The notes beneath the pieces were generated by a model, which searched no databases, was not told the origin of the DNA, and saw only the letters and a program-made list of their open reading frames with translations. Positions 33,091 to 43,747 of a stretch of 64,000 nt of DNA are shown here, piece by piece. Positions within the stretch are counted from its first letter, which is position 1, and each line of letters begins with the position of its first letter. The translations under genes and the position numbers were made by a program. Where the stretch lies: contig CAWGRF010000014.1 in NCBI GenBank assembly GCA_963824935.1, positions 6,386-70,385 of the forward strand, given 5' to 3'. The stretch comes from JACCZX01 sp963824935. GTDB taxonomy: Bacteria; Pseudomonadota; Gammaproteobacteria; Burkholderiales; Burkholderiaceae_F.

Positions 33091-36000
33091 TTACTGCGCC
33101 AAGTCTGGTTGGGCGGCATAGGCGCGGTCCCGAATATGGTCCGTTTCAGTTGACGGCGCAATGCCCAGCAGCAACGAAAGCATTTGACGCAGGCGCCGGT
33201 ACACTTGCACGGCTTCGCTGTGCCGTCCGCGCCGTATTAAGGCGCGCATTAACGAACGCGCGAGATCCTCGGACGCCGGGTCCGCAGCAAGCGCTCGTTC
33301 GAGCGCCGGAATTAGCGATTCGTCGACGCTCCCGTCAAGTATTAGATCGGCAGTCAGCAACGCCTGTCGTACGCCTGTCGCAATCGCTTCGCGTCCGGCG
33401 AGTAACCACGGTGGCCCTTCTTCGTCCTGCAGATACGGTCCTTCATAAAGTTGCAACACGGCCGTAACGGTAGCGGCAGCCTCAGACATAACGACTTTGT
33501 TACCGGCAAACTTTTCGTCGCGGCGTTTGCTCGCTTCTGACAGTGCGTACCTTAACGGCTGAATATCGTCCATACCAGTTCTGGAGACAATTGCAATCGA
33601 CCTTCGTTGGCAACGATCGTGTCGTCGTCGCCCAGCAACCGCCGCAACCGCGACACGGTCATGTCCAGCGACTTGCGCGCATTTTCAGCCGCTGCTTCCG
33701 GCCATAATCGTTCAGCGATCCATGTCTTGTCGGCAGCAGCTCGCCCCAGTGCCTGACAGGTCACCAATAACTTCAGAAGTTCAAGCGGCTTGTCCTGCGC
33801 TTTGTGCGTTGGACGGTAACGCTTGCCTCCGAACATCCAAGCGAAATCCGCCAAGCGTGCGCACGCGCACTGCCCACGGCCAATGCGGCCCGGCAAAGGG
33901 CAGGGGGGTTAGTCGCTTGAGCTTTATGACGCGCCGGATGAACTCGGTTTCAATGTCATTCGAGAGTGCAGCGTTGCAGATTCGAGCTAGCGGACAGCGC
34001 GCGCGATCCAGTAGGTTGAGAAATCCGACTTGCACCGCGTTTCGCAGCCCTCGCGCAGCAGCTCGAGTTCGTTCTCTCCTTGTGCAAGAAAGCGCAGACA
34101 ACATTCAACAGCAAACCGTATTTCGTACGGCTCCACTTCCATACGACTGACGATGTAGCGGCATCGGACAGAGCGCTCATTAGCAGCCAACGCATATACG
34201 AGCTCCATCTCGAACGCCCGCAAGTTGGCTCCGCTGAATCCGGCCGTTAAGCGCGACTCGCATCGCTTCGTCCGCCCATCGAAGGCCCTCGGATGAGTCG
34301 CCCCTGCAGTAGCAGCAACCTTGTCATCAATTTTGCATATTCGAGCACGTTGCGCCGGCGGGGCCTTGACGGTCAGTTGCTCGAGGCTGCTGACAGTTCA
34401 GCCGAGGCGCGGCAATAGGTCCTGCGCCTTCATCCAATGGTCTGCGGAGGCAAACCCGAGTTCGAACAAAAGACGCGAAGCATTGAATTGCTTTAGCTAG
34501 CGTTCGAGCCTCATCTAAGTACGTGGCAGCCTTATCTGCGTCACCACCTTTGCCGCATGAAAGTATGCAGCGATGATTAACCATCGCCCTCGGTGTAGCA
34601 CTCCGCCGTTGGCGTTATCAATCAGCGATCGTGTCGCAACGATCACGTTCTGTCCTTGCTCAGTTTTCGCAAAGACTTTGCAATGGTCGATGAACAACGT
34701 GGCGCCCTGAACTCGTTGATCGTCCGAGAGCCAGGCAGAAGACACGTCGAGAAGAAGTCGCAGTCGTGCGGTCAGCGCTTCAGGGTTGATCTCTGAAGGG
34801 TAGCGAGCGCGGACGAAGGCTGCGCACATTATTCCCATTAGAAAGGTCGTTTCGAAGCGGTCACCCGCTGCGACTTCGGTGTCACCGCCCGCGCGACGGT
34901 GGTGTTCCACCCACATATCCAGTTGGCGCAAATCTCCACACTCAAGTTGGAACGCCGCCAAATTGCTAGCGGCGGCGAGCCGCATGCCATACACATCGCT
35001 ACTGGCTTCAAATGCAAAATAAGCGCGAGTGAACCAGACGCGCGCTTGTTCTTCATCAACACGCAACAGCGCCTGACCGGTCCAAAAGCACAGCCACGCA
35101 TCTTTCTGCACTTCACTCTCGGGCAGCTTCTCGATCGAACTCATCAAGAGATCAACGTGCCCTTGCGCTGCGTAACGCTCGGCCAATCGTCGCAATACAT
35201 CGATGGCGCGTGTCGTCGATCCGATGTTCACTAACAAGGCGAACGCGGCTTCGTCCTGATCGTTCTTAATGAGTACGGTCGCTGTTTGCTCGGCCAACGC
35301 TTGCGCATTTGCAGTGCCGAGACGATCGCGAACCAGTGTCTGCATGCCCTGTCGCACCAGGCCGTGTGCTTCGAACACTTCGGCTACATCGATGCCGACG
35401 TGCCGCAGTAAGCCCGTTTCGACCAGTGCATCGAGTTGCTGCGCGGGTTCGTCGCCGGCTAACGCAACGGCGATTGGCCGCGTCAGTTGCGTCACATACG
35501 CCGTTTGCAGCAGCAGTTCGCGACGCGCGGACGGCATTCGCTCGACGAGCTTGGACAGCAGATGCAAATGAATTCGCCCGACCGTTTCCACGCTCAGTGC
35601 CCTGTGCGGATCGGTTCCGCGCAACAACTCGCATGCAAGCACGAGCGCTCCGGCATGGCCACCAGTGATGGCAGCGATCGTCTCGGACTGATGGCCCTGG
35701 AGTCGTAAGCCGGCGGTCATGGCCCCGCACTCCTCGGCCGTAAAGCTCAAATCCACATCGTTTAGCAGGGCCAAGCGTCGACCCGAGATCACGTCGAAAA
35801 ACTCGACTGGAGGGACGTCCTCCGATACAAAAAGCAACTCGATCCGCGCACCCGCTACATCGACCAGCGCAGTGAGTGCCGACAGCATTGAGCCGGCGAT
35901 CAGCCGGTGCATGTCATCAAGAACGATCAGGATCGATTGATCGATTTGGGCGGCAAGCGCGCTGAAATAACGCTGTGCGAATTCTTGCTGTCGGCCGTGA

Positions 36001-36308
36001 TCGTCCGCCGAGAATTTCGGCAAGGTCTGAGCGAGTTGTAAGAGGGCGCCGATTGCTTCGGCAAAGTGCTCGTAGAAAAACGCCGGATCGTTGTCGCGAT
36101 CATCGAACCGGTACCACGCCAGAAGTCCGGCACGGAGCCGCGCGTAGCTTGCCGCCAACGTCGACTTACCGGTGCCGGACGGTGCTTGCAGCCACTTGGC
36201 GGCAGTCGGCAGTTGTGCGAGCGCATCGATTAGCCGCGGGCGCTCGATCACTCCGGCCAGCGACGGCGGGCTGGTCTTGATCGTGGCTGGATGAGGTAAG
36301 TCGCGCAT
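33091..36308 (-). CDS. Large MalT/SARP-type ATPase-BTAD transcriptional regulator (frame broken many times)
   Basis: About 1070 codons on the minus strand. The intact N-terminal part (36308-34515) has Walker A APSGTGKST (about residue 45), Walker B SILIVLDDMH (about 140) and MalT-like helical repeats. Past 34515 the same protein continues through several frames: RWADEAMRVALNG, RAFEMELVYALAANERS, RRVIKLKRL, VRVRTLGGFRLDV (OmpR/SARP-type DNA-binding start), QDKPLELLKLLVTCQALGRA, RKSLDMTVSRLRRLLGDDD and the BTAD region DIQPLRYALSEASKRR to 33091. At least five single-base shifts (near 34510, 34300, 34220, 34025, 33840, 33565) are needed. Either a decayed gene or a badly sequenced one. BTAD regulators often answer to metabolite signals through the ATPase; its targets are unknown. 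Confidence 0.7.
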
Positions 36309-36426
36309 CGTTCTCAGGCTAACGGCTTGCACGCTACGGCGTGGTGTGACCGCGCGTCAAGTCGCGAGTCGCACGAATCTAGGGCGTTGGTAACTCCGCC
36401 GCCACAGTGTTGACGCGGCCGTTGCC

Positions 36427-36526
36427 TGTCGAATGTTCGACATCTTCGTCGCCGACTTTCAGAACCCGTGGGCAATCCGTGGGTGGCTTCGCCTGAAGCT
36501 TCGTTCCGTCAGCGGGCAATCCCGCT
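36427..36526 (+). promoter_or_regulatory. Conserved leader element, copy c
   Basis: Palindrome TGTCGAA-TG-TTCGACA at 36427-36442; after 20 nt AACC and GTGGGCAATCCGTGGG (36468-36483). Then the GCTTC-GCCT-GAAGC mini-hairpin and TTCGTTCCGTC. A perfect hairpin AGCGGG/CCCGCT with loop CAAT follows at 36511-36526. Downstream are a possible 18-aa leader peptide (ATG 36558, stop overlapping the next start) and the gamma-carbonic anhydrase gene at 36607. Confidence 0.6.
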
Positions 36527-36606
36527 CTGCGGACGCGATCACAGACAGGAGTTACCCATGACATCGCGGCGGGTCAATCGTCGTCCTCGTCGGTTAGGAG
36601 CCAACC

Positions 36607-37185
36607 ATGCCTCGTGATCTTCACCCCGAATCGCTCGACGCTCTGATGGTGTGGCGCTTCGGACTGCATGTGCCTTGCGTTCATCCGCAGGCCTTCGTTC
36701 ATCCGACCGCTACGTTGATCGGCGATGTGCAGATCGGGGCCGGCTGCTACATCGGTGCCGGCGCTGTGCTGCGCGGTGATCAAGGCGAGATTCGAATCGA
36801 GCGCTACGCCAACATTCAGGACAACTGCGTGATCCACGGCAAGCCGGGTCAGGCCACGTTGGTGGCCGAACGCGGACACATCGGTCACGGCGCGGTGTTG
36901 CACGGATGCACGATCGGCACCAACGCGCTGGTCGGCATCAACAGTGTCGTGCTTGACCGCGCGATCGTGCATAGCGATGCCTGGGTCGGCGCGATGTCGC
37001 TGGTGGCCGAGGAATTTGAAGTGCCAGCGGGCTGGCTTGCCTGCGGTGTGCCGGCGCGGTTGCTGAAGGCGCTGGCGCCGGAGCAGATTGCCCGAAAGCG
37101 CAGCTCGACTGCTCGCTATGTGCTGCTTGGCTTGCGTTGCGCAGATGAGCTGCGGCGCGTCGCTGCACGCCGGCCGTGCGCTTGA
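36607..37185 (+). CDS. Gamma-carbonic anhydrase family protein (PaaY/YrdA-like)
   Basis: A 192-aa left-handed beta-helix protein. It shows hexapeptide repeats, AVLRGDQGEIRIERYANIQDN is split here as the family hallmark, HGKPGQ follows, and metal-site His residues sit in DNCVIHG (about residue 78), GHIGHGAVLHG (about 95-100). The length fits the PaaY/CaiE/YrdA subgroup. ATG 36607 has AGGAGCC at 36596-36602. It is the only recognisable enzyme under a leader element. Hydratase or thioesterase activity is possible; many such proteins have unproven activity. Confidence 0.85.
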   Translation: MPRDLHPESLDALMVWRFGLHVPCVHPQAFVHPTATLIGDVQIGAGCYIGAGAVLRGDQGEIRIERYANIQDNCVIHGKPGQATLVAERGHIGHGAVLHGCTIGTNALVGINSVVLDRAIVHSDAWVGAMSLVAEEFEVPAGWLACGVPARLLKALAPEQIARKRSSTARYVLLGLRCADELRRVAARRPCA

Positions 37186-37196
37186 ATCGCGGCCGT

Positions 37197-37299
37197 TGTC
37201 GAATTTCCGACAGTTACGCGCCAATAACAAACCTGTGGGGAATCCGTGGGCGGCTTCGCTCGAAGCTGAAATCGTCGGACGTCGCAATCGTGCGGCGTC
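37197..37299 (+). promoter_or_regulatory. Conserved leader element, copy d
   Basis: Palindrome TGTCGAA-TT-TCCGACA (one mismatch) at 37197-37212; after 17 nt AACC and GTGGGGAATCCGTGGG (37235-37250). Then a perfect GCTTC-GCTC-GAAGC mini-hairpin. A larger hairpin follows at 37278-37299 (GACGTCGC with GCGGCGTC, one G-U pair). The ATG of a small membrane protein is 24 nt downstream. Confidence 0.6.
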
Positions 37300-37323
37300 G
37301 ACGCTAAGCTCATGGAGGCTGTC

Positions 37324-37495
37324 ATGAAATACGAGTTCAGTAGAACAGGCGCCGCTGGTGCGGCTTGCATTCGCCGTCGCAGCGCTGTCCGCCACGTTGT
37401 CCACTGGCGGTTTTATCGACTTCCTGGCAACTGGTTATGCAATCGCCGGTGACGGCAAGCCACGCCCAGTGCTAACCGCGGAACGGAAGAGTTAG
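37324..37495 (+). CDS. Small membrane/secreted protein (frame broken)
   Basis: ATG 37324 with GGAGG at 37315-37319 starts MKYEFSRTG, and this frame ends early after an Arg-rich stretch. In another frame from about 37350 the text reads RLAFAVAALSATLSTGGFID, then FLATGYAIAGDGKPRP, ending at TAG 37495. That looks like a natural hydrophobic segment and mature tail. One base appears lost or gained near 37345-37355. Repaired, it gives a protein of about 56 aa. It lies under leader element d. No family recognised. Confidence 0.45.
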
Positions 37496-37503
37496 CGGGT
37501 CAC

Positions 37504-37531
37504 GGCGCGGCACTGCCAGCAGTGCCGCGCC
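37504..37531. terminator. Strong stem between convergent transcription units
   Basis: GGCGCGGCACT (37504-37514) and AGTGCCGCGCC (37521-37531) form a perfect 11-bp stem with loop GCCAGC. It sits between the small protein stop (37495) and the efflux lipoprotein end (37558). There is no T-tract, so function as a bidirectional terminator or transcript-end barrier is inferred from position and strength. Confidence 0.5.
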
Positions 37532-37557
37532 TGATCACTCTGCTAAGAGCGGAGTCG

Positions 37558-38969
37558 CTACTGACTCTGCGCGAACACGTCCGGCGACCAGCCGCCGCCG
37601 ATTGCTTTGTACAGATCAACCAATGCGGTTTGCCGGTTGCGCAGCGCGATGACACGCGCTTGCTCGGCCTCGAGCAGATCTACGCTGCGTGTCGAGCACA
37701 TCGAGGTAGCTTGTGTAACCGCTCTTGTTACGCAAGTTCAGCGAGGTTATAGGCCTCGAGCAGCCGCGCGCGACGCTCTTCCTGCGCGAAAAAGCTGGCG
37801 CGTGCACTGTTGTGTGCAACCAGAGCATCGTGCGTATCACGAAATGCCGACTGCACCGTTCTCACATAATCAATCTCAGCCTGCGCACGACGCGCTGTAG
37901 CCGCGTCAACCTGCGCGCCGATGCGGCCACCGTCAATGATCGGCTGCAGAAGGCTGGCCGCGATCGACCATACCACTGCCGGGCCCGAGAACAGATCCGA
38001 TAGGTCCGAGCTCTCGCTGCCGAAGCGTCCAGTCAACAACAACGACGGAAAGTACTGCGCGCGCGCTTCGTTGATTCGCGCGTTGGCTGCCACGAGATTC
38101 GCTTCGGCCTGACTGACGTCGGGCCGGCGCGCGAGCAGGTCCGACGGCAAACCGGCCGGCACTTCAGGGCCGATCGGCATGGTCATCAGGTCGATGCCGC
38201 GCGCGATCTTCGGCGTAAACACGCCGCGCGCGCTGCGTCCGACCAGCACAGCAAGCGCCGCTTCGGTCTGCGCGATCGCGCGCTCGAGCGGCGGTATCGA
38301 TGCCGCGACAGTGGCGCGCTCGGCGTCTGCCAGTCGGAGCTCGTACTCGCTGATCAATCCAGCGTCGTAGCGCTGCTTCTGTAGATTGACGCTGTCCACG
38401 CGCGTCTTCAGTGTGTCGCGCGCTACTTGAAGCTCCGCGTCAAAGCCGAGCAAAGTGAAGTACGTCGATGCCACTTGCGCCGCCAGAACCGTGCGCACGG
38501 TCTCTGCGTCGTAGCGCGTCGCAAGCAGGGTCGCCTCCGCCGCGGTGCGCACGGATGCCAACCGTCCCCACAAGTCCACCTCGTAAGCCGCTAGCAGGCC
38601 GACGCCGAAGTTGTTGGTAATCGTCGGGCCCGGAAAGCGCGGATCGGTCGCTTCACTGCGGCGACCGCGGCTTGCTCCGACCTCCAGGTCGACGGTCGGA
38701 TAGAGGGTCGAACGCGCGAATCGCAGACCGGCGCGCGCCTCATCAATGCGTGCGATCGCTGTGCGCAGGTCGAGGTTAGCGGCAAGCGCTTCGTCGACGA
38801 GTGCATTCAGCTGCGGATCGTTAAATTGCGTCCACCAGCGCTCGATACCCGGAACGCTTTGTGCAGTGGTTTCCGGCAACTCAACAGGCGGAACCTTGGT
38901 TTCGACCGTTGCGCACGCGGCGACTAGAGTGATCATCGCCGCGACGAAAAGTGCTCTGGCTGTCATCAC
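37558..38969 (-). CDS. RND efflux outer-membrane lipoprotein, NodT/OprM family (frame broken)
   Basis: About 470 aa after repair. It has a lipoprotein signal (lipobox VAAC, Cys 19), then TolC-family helices with RWWTQFNDPQLNALVDEAL and LLARRPDVSQAEANLVAANA. The first frame ends at 37728 in AYNLAELA. The family C-terminus continues in two other frames: LRNKSGYTSYLDVLDTQR, then LLEAEQARVIALRNRQTALV and YKAIGGGW, ending at 37558. Two indels near 37740 and 37690. It is the outer-membrane exit duct for the RND pump; its start overlaps the pump stop (38966-38969). Confidence 0.87.
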
Positions 38970-41900
38970 TCGCCCCCCTCGTGTGCCGGAGTCGTCGTAA
39001 TCGTCTTCCCCTTGCCCACGTGGACGTGCGTTGCCGCTTCGGCAGCGAGCTGCCGGTGATGCTCTGCACTGCGCTGCTCGCCTTCGGCGACTTCGTCGCG
39101 CAGTTGCTGCTCCGAACGCTCTTCGCGAACTTTGCGCTCGGTGATCAGCTTGAAGAAGAATGGCACAAAGAAGATCGCGAGGAACGTCGCGGCCAACATC
39201 CCGCCCATCACGCCGGTACCGGCCGACACGCGCGCGCCTGCGCCCGCGCCGGTGGAAAACGCAAGCGGAACGACGCCGAGAATGAACGCCAGCGAAGTCA
39301 TGATGATCGGACGGAATCGCAACCGCGCAGCTTCGATCGCCGCCGCCGAGCTCGAATACCCTTCAGCGCGTTTCAGCGATGCAAATTCGACGATCAAGAT
39401 CGCGTTCTTCGCCGCAAGCCCCAGCAGCGTCACCAGACCGATCTGGAAATAGACGTCGTTGGTCAGCGGCAGCGCGCCGGAAGATCGGTACCAACAGATT
39501 GTGAATCCAGATCCCTGCGAGTGCACCAAAGGTCCCGAACGGCAACGCCATCAGTACTGAGAACGGCAACGACCACTTCTCGTACTGAGCCGCGAGAATC
39601 AAGAACACCATGGCCACCGCCAAGCCAAGCGCTATCCCGGCCGTTCCTGCGGAGCGTTTCTCCTGGAACGACACGCCGCCCCAGTCGAAGCTGAAGTCGG
39701 ACGGCAACACCTGGCGCGCAATCTGTTCAACACGTGCGATTGCCTGGCCCGAACTCACGCCCGGCGCGGCCTGGCCGAGAATTTTCACGGCGGGCAAATT
39801 GTTGAAGCGATCGAGCGAATCGGGGCCAGATACGAACTTGATCGTCGCCAACGACGACAGAGGAATCATTTCGTTCTTCGCCGAGCGCACCCACATGCCG
39901 CCAACGGTGTCGGGTCGATTGCGGTATTGCGGCTCGGCGCTCATGATCACTTGCCAGGTGCGGCCGTACTTGTTGAAGTCGTTGACGTAAAAACTGCCAA
40001 GCGTCGCGCTGAGCGTGTTAAAGACATCGTCGATCGGAACGCCGAGCGACTTGGCCTTGTCGCGGTCGACATCGACATACAGCTGCGGCACATTGGCGCG
40101 CCACAGTGTCTGGGCGCCGCCCAACTGCGGGTCCGAATTCAAGGCGCCGAGAAACTGCTGCAGCACTTCCTGAGTCTTGGCGGGGCCGCCTTCGCCGCGG
40201 TTCTGCAGATAGAGCTCGTAACCGCCCGCGGTGCCGAGGCCGAATATCGCAGGCGGCGCAAACGCAAGTACCAGCGCCTCTTTGATGTGGCCGGTTTTCA
40301 TGAAGAACTCACCGACCAGCTGTGGCGTTTCAATACCCTTGCGCTCGCTCCACGGTATCTGAGCGGCGAACAGCGTCGCCGCGTTATTGCGAAAGCCGCC
40401 GCCGAGAAAATCGAGGCCGGTGAATGCGACCACATCCTGATTGACCGGGTTCTCTTTCATGATGCGAGCGACCTCATCGACCACTTTGTCGGTGCGCTGC
40501 AGACTTGATCCGTCGGGCAGGATCACAGCCACGATGAAGTAACCTTGGTCTTCGTCCGGCACGAGAGAGCTGGGAGTGAAGCGCCAAAGCGTGGCTGCGA
40601 CAACGACCATGATGCCGAACAGCGCCAGTGCGAGCGCACCGCGCCGGATCATCCAGATCACGCCGCCGGTATAGCGCCGCGTTACGTTTGCAAACCAGTT
40701 GTTGAACGCGTTGAAGAAGCGCCCTGGATTCTTATGCTCGCGCTTCAAAATCATCACGCACAAGGCCGGCGTCAGCGTCAACGCGACGATGCCCGAGATC
40801 CCTACTGCGATCGAGATCGTGATCGCAAACTGACGATACAGCTCGCCGGTCAACCCGCCGAGGAAGGCGATCGGAACAAACACCGAAATCAGCACCAGTA
40901 CGATCGCGATGATCGGGCTCGTCACCTCTTCCATCGCGATGACGGCCGCTTCGCGCGCGTTGAGCTTCTCCTCGTGCATGATCCGCTCGACGTTTTCGAG
41001 CACGACGATTGCGTCGTCGACCACAATACCGATCGCTAGCACCATGCCGAATAAGGTCAGCGTGTTGATCGAGTAGCCGAGCATCAGCAAGCCGGCGAAG
41101 GTGCCGATCAGCGACACCGGCACCGCAATCACCGGGATCAAGGTCGCGCGCCAGTTCTGCAGGAACAGATAGACGACCAGGAACACCAGCACCACTGCGA
41201 TTGATAGCGTCAACACGACTTCGTGAATCGACACTTCGACGAATCGCGTCGTGTCGTACGGAATCGAATACGCAAGCCCTTCCGGAAAACGCGTCGCGAG
41301 CTGATCAGCCGTCCGCTTGACGGTGCTGGCGACTTGCAGCGCGTTGGCGCCCGGTTGCAGAAAAATACCGACCAACGTGGCCTGCTTGCCGTTAACGCGG
41401 CCGATGAAGTCGTAGTCCTTGCTGCCAAGCTCGACCCGTGCGACGTCTCTCAAACGCACTGCCGCCGCGTCGCCATTGGAGCGGATGATGATGTCTTCGA
41501 ACTCCTTCGGATCCGCCAGCCGCCCCTTGCGAAGTCACTGTGAAGACGAGCTCCTGGTTGCCGCCGTATGGAGCCTGACCGACTTTGCCTGCGGCAAACT
41601 GTGCGTTCTGTTCGTTGATCGCGCGGATCACATCGGAGGTCGTCAACTTCAACTGAGCCAGCCGGTCCGGCCGCATCCAGACGCGCATCGCATAGTCTTT
41701 GGCGCCGAAGATCTGCACATTGGTCGTGCCGGGCAGCCGCTTCAGCTCGTCCAGCACATTCAACGTCACATAGTTCGACGTAAACAAATCGTTGAACCGA
41801 TCGTCGGGCGAGTAGAAAGCCAGCACCTGCAAGAACGCCGACGAGCCTTTTTCGACCGTTACACCCTGGCGCCGCACTTCCTCCGGCAAACGCGCTTCGG

Positions 41901-42243
41901 CCTGCTTGACGCGGTTGTTGACGTTCAGCGCTGCTTGATCGGCGTCGGCGCCGATCTCGAACGTCACCTGAATTTCCACAACGCCGTTGGATGACGAGTT
42001 GCTGTACATGTACAGCATGTCCTCGACACCGGTGATCGCGTTTTCGATCGGCGACGCCACCGTCTGTTCGATAACGGTGGCGGAAGCGCCCGGATACACC
42101 GCGCGCACGGTGACTACGGGTGGTGCGATCTCTGGATACTGCGCGATCGGCAGCACGCGCATCGCCGCCAATCCTGCGATCACGATAAAGGTCGACAGCA
42201 CTACCGCAAAGATCGGGCGGTCAATAAAGAAACGCGAAAACAT
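38966..42243 (-). CDS. HAE1-family RND multidrug efflux permease (frame broken)
   Basis: About 1090 codons. The start MFSRFFIDRPIFAVVLSTF and GLAAMRVLPIAQYPEIAPP are AcrB/MexB-like. TM4 is seen in LTLFGMVLAIGIVVDDAIVV with the proton-relay Asp pair, and the end has GLAAKNAILIVEFA with the relay Lys. The frame breaks near 41530 (VTSQG, with the rest in the frame starting RLRDVARVELGS) and near 39485 (WIHNLLVPIF, continuing as LPLTNDVYFQIGL). The substrate is not predictable, but the AcrR-type operator and partners suggest broad drug or solvent export. Middle gene of the adaptor-pump-duct operon. Confidence 0.9.
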
Positions 42244-43634
42244 GATGTGACCTCGTGGCCGGGATCCGGTGATCGGTGATCGGTGACGGATGCGTGCCGC
42301 GCACGCGGCCGGCCTACGCTATTGCTTCTTGCCTCGGCTTTCTTCACCGCGCCTTTGCCACCTTTTCCAGCGTCTGGCGGCGCGCCTTTGCCTTCGACTC
42401 CGGGCGGCGGCCCGAGCATGATGGGTGCTCCACCGGGAATCGGGAATATCTTGGCGGTACCTTCGACGATGACCACGTCGCCCGGCTTCAAACCCGATTC
42501 GATAATCCACTGCTGCTGCCCTTCAAATTCGACCCAATCACCCACTGTCACCGGGCGCGGCAGTGCAACGTCCTTACCATCCTGCGATTTACCCGTGACG
42601 TATACGAACTTGCCTTGCGGTCCATCCATCACCGCGCGCTGCGGGAGCACGATGGTGTTCGGACGTGTGGCGCCTTCGAGCACGACACGTACGAACTGTC
42701 CTGGCAGCAATCCGTGATCGGGATTCGGAATATGCGCCTGCGCATCAAACGACCCGGTGCCCGGGTTAATGCGCGTGTCGACAAAACCGAGCTTGCCGGC
42801 ACGTGGATAAGTGCTGCCGTCCGACAACTTCACAGAGACCGCATAGCCGTTTCTGGCGCCCTTTTCCGCACTCGGTGCAGCGAGCTTCCCTTCGGAGAGC
42901 AGCCGGTTCAGCCGCAACTGCTCCTGCTCGGACACGCTGAAATTGACATGCAATGGGTCGACCTGCGAAACGGTTGCCAGCAGACTGTCTTGCCCAGGAG
43001 ACACCAACGAGCCTTCGGATTTTTGCGCGCGACTTGCGAAGCCAGCCACCGGTGAACTCACCGTCGTGTAGCCGAGGTTCAGTCGCGCTTCCGTCAAGCG
43101 CGCCTGCGCTTGTTTTATTGCCGCCGCTCCAGTTTCTTCATTCGAAACCGCTTCGTCGTATTCACGGCGGCTCAATGCATTGCTGTCGGCCAGTGGTTTG
43201 ACGCGATCGAAGTTGCGCTTGGCTTGTGCGTATTGCGCTTGCGCGCGCGCGAGATCGGCCTCGGCCGCTTGTACTTGCGCGGCGTACGGACGCGGGTCGA
43301 TGACGAACAACAATTGGCCGGCCTTCACGAGGCCGCCCTCCTGATACGTGCGGCGCTCGAGAACGCCCTGCACCCGCGCTCGCACCTCTGCCTCTTTCGA
43401 TCCTGCCGTCTGACCGACATATTCGAACCGAACCGGAACAGTCGCGGTCTTGACTTCCTGCACGCTGACAGGCGCCGGCGGGAACATACCCTTGGCTCCC
43501 TTTTCATCACCTTTAGCGTTGCATGCGACTAATACGAATGCCGTAGCGATAAGGCTTGCCGCGAGAGTGAGCGCACGCACCCAGCCAAATCTGCGCTCGG
43601 ATATCTCAAGCCGCGTAGCGGCGTTTCGGTCCAT
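42201..43634 (-). CDS. RND efflux periplasmic adaptor (AcrA/MexA family)
   Basis: About 477 aa as read. A lipoprotein signal (LVACN, Cys about 37) precedes the family hairpin and lipoyl regions: VEYVG-type RFEYVGQTAGSKEAEVRARV, GQLLFVIDPRPY and QVDPLHVNFSVSE. The ATG at 43634 begins MDRNAATRLEISERR; the frame is open further up into the operator and is not used. Beyond GKGGKGAVKKAEAR the C-terminus overlaps the pump start and looks unnatural. A +1 shift there gives a stop at 42319 instead, so the real end may be 42319. First gene of the operon, divergent from tetR. Confidence 0.88.
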   Translation of the reverse strand: MDRNAATRLEISERRFGWVRALTLAASLIATAFVLVACNAKGDEKGAKGMFPPAPVSVQEVKTATVPVRFEYVGQTAGSKEAEVRARVQGVLERRTYQEGGLVKAGQLLFVIDPRPYAAQVQAAEADLARAQAQYAQAKRNFDRVKPLADSNALSRREYDEAVSNEETGAAAIKQAQARLTEARLNLGYTTVSSPVAGFASRAQKSEGSLVSPGQDSLLATVSQVDPLHVNFSVSEQEQLRLNRLLSEGKLAAPSAEKGARNGYAVSVKLSDGSTYPRAGKLGFVDTRINPGTGSFDAQAHIPNPDHGLLPGQFVRVVLEGATRPNTIVLPQRAVMDGPQGKFVYVTGKSQDGKDVALPRPVTVGDWVEFEGQQQWIIESGLKPGDVVIVEGTAKIFPIPGGAPIMLGPPPGVEGKGAPPDAGKGGKGAVKKAEARSNSVGRPRARHASVTDHRSPDPGHEVTSCFRVSLLTARSLR

Positions 43635-43685
43635 TGGTCTCCTCGACTCGCCTTTGTTCACGGGCGCTTGTGAAACGAGGCATAA

Positions 43686-43712
43686 TACATACATACGTGA
43701 ATGTTTGTATGT
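43686..43712. promoter_or_regulatory. AcrR-type operator in the divergent tetR/efflux promoter
   Basis: Arms ACATACA (43687-43693) and TGTATGT (43706-43712) are perfect inverted repeats around a GTGAATG centre. The layout closely resembles the Escherichia coli acrAB operator, with TACATACAT, GTGAATG and TATGTA in the same order. It lies 36 nt before the tetR ATG and 52 nt before the adaptor start, so it can repress both directions. Confidence 0.8.
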
Positions 43713-43747
43713 CACTGACGTTTCAACATTGTTTCGAATGACATCTG

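Noticed and set aside
42244..42318. Small direct repeat (ggtgatc units) between adaptor and pump genes
   Set aside because: Only two short units at 42268-42283; too small to call a repeat feature, and may mark the true intergenic gap.
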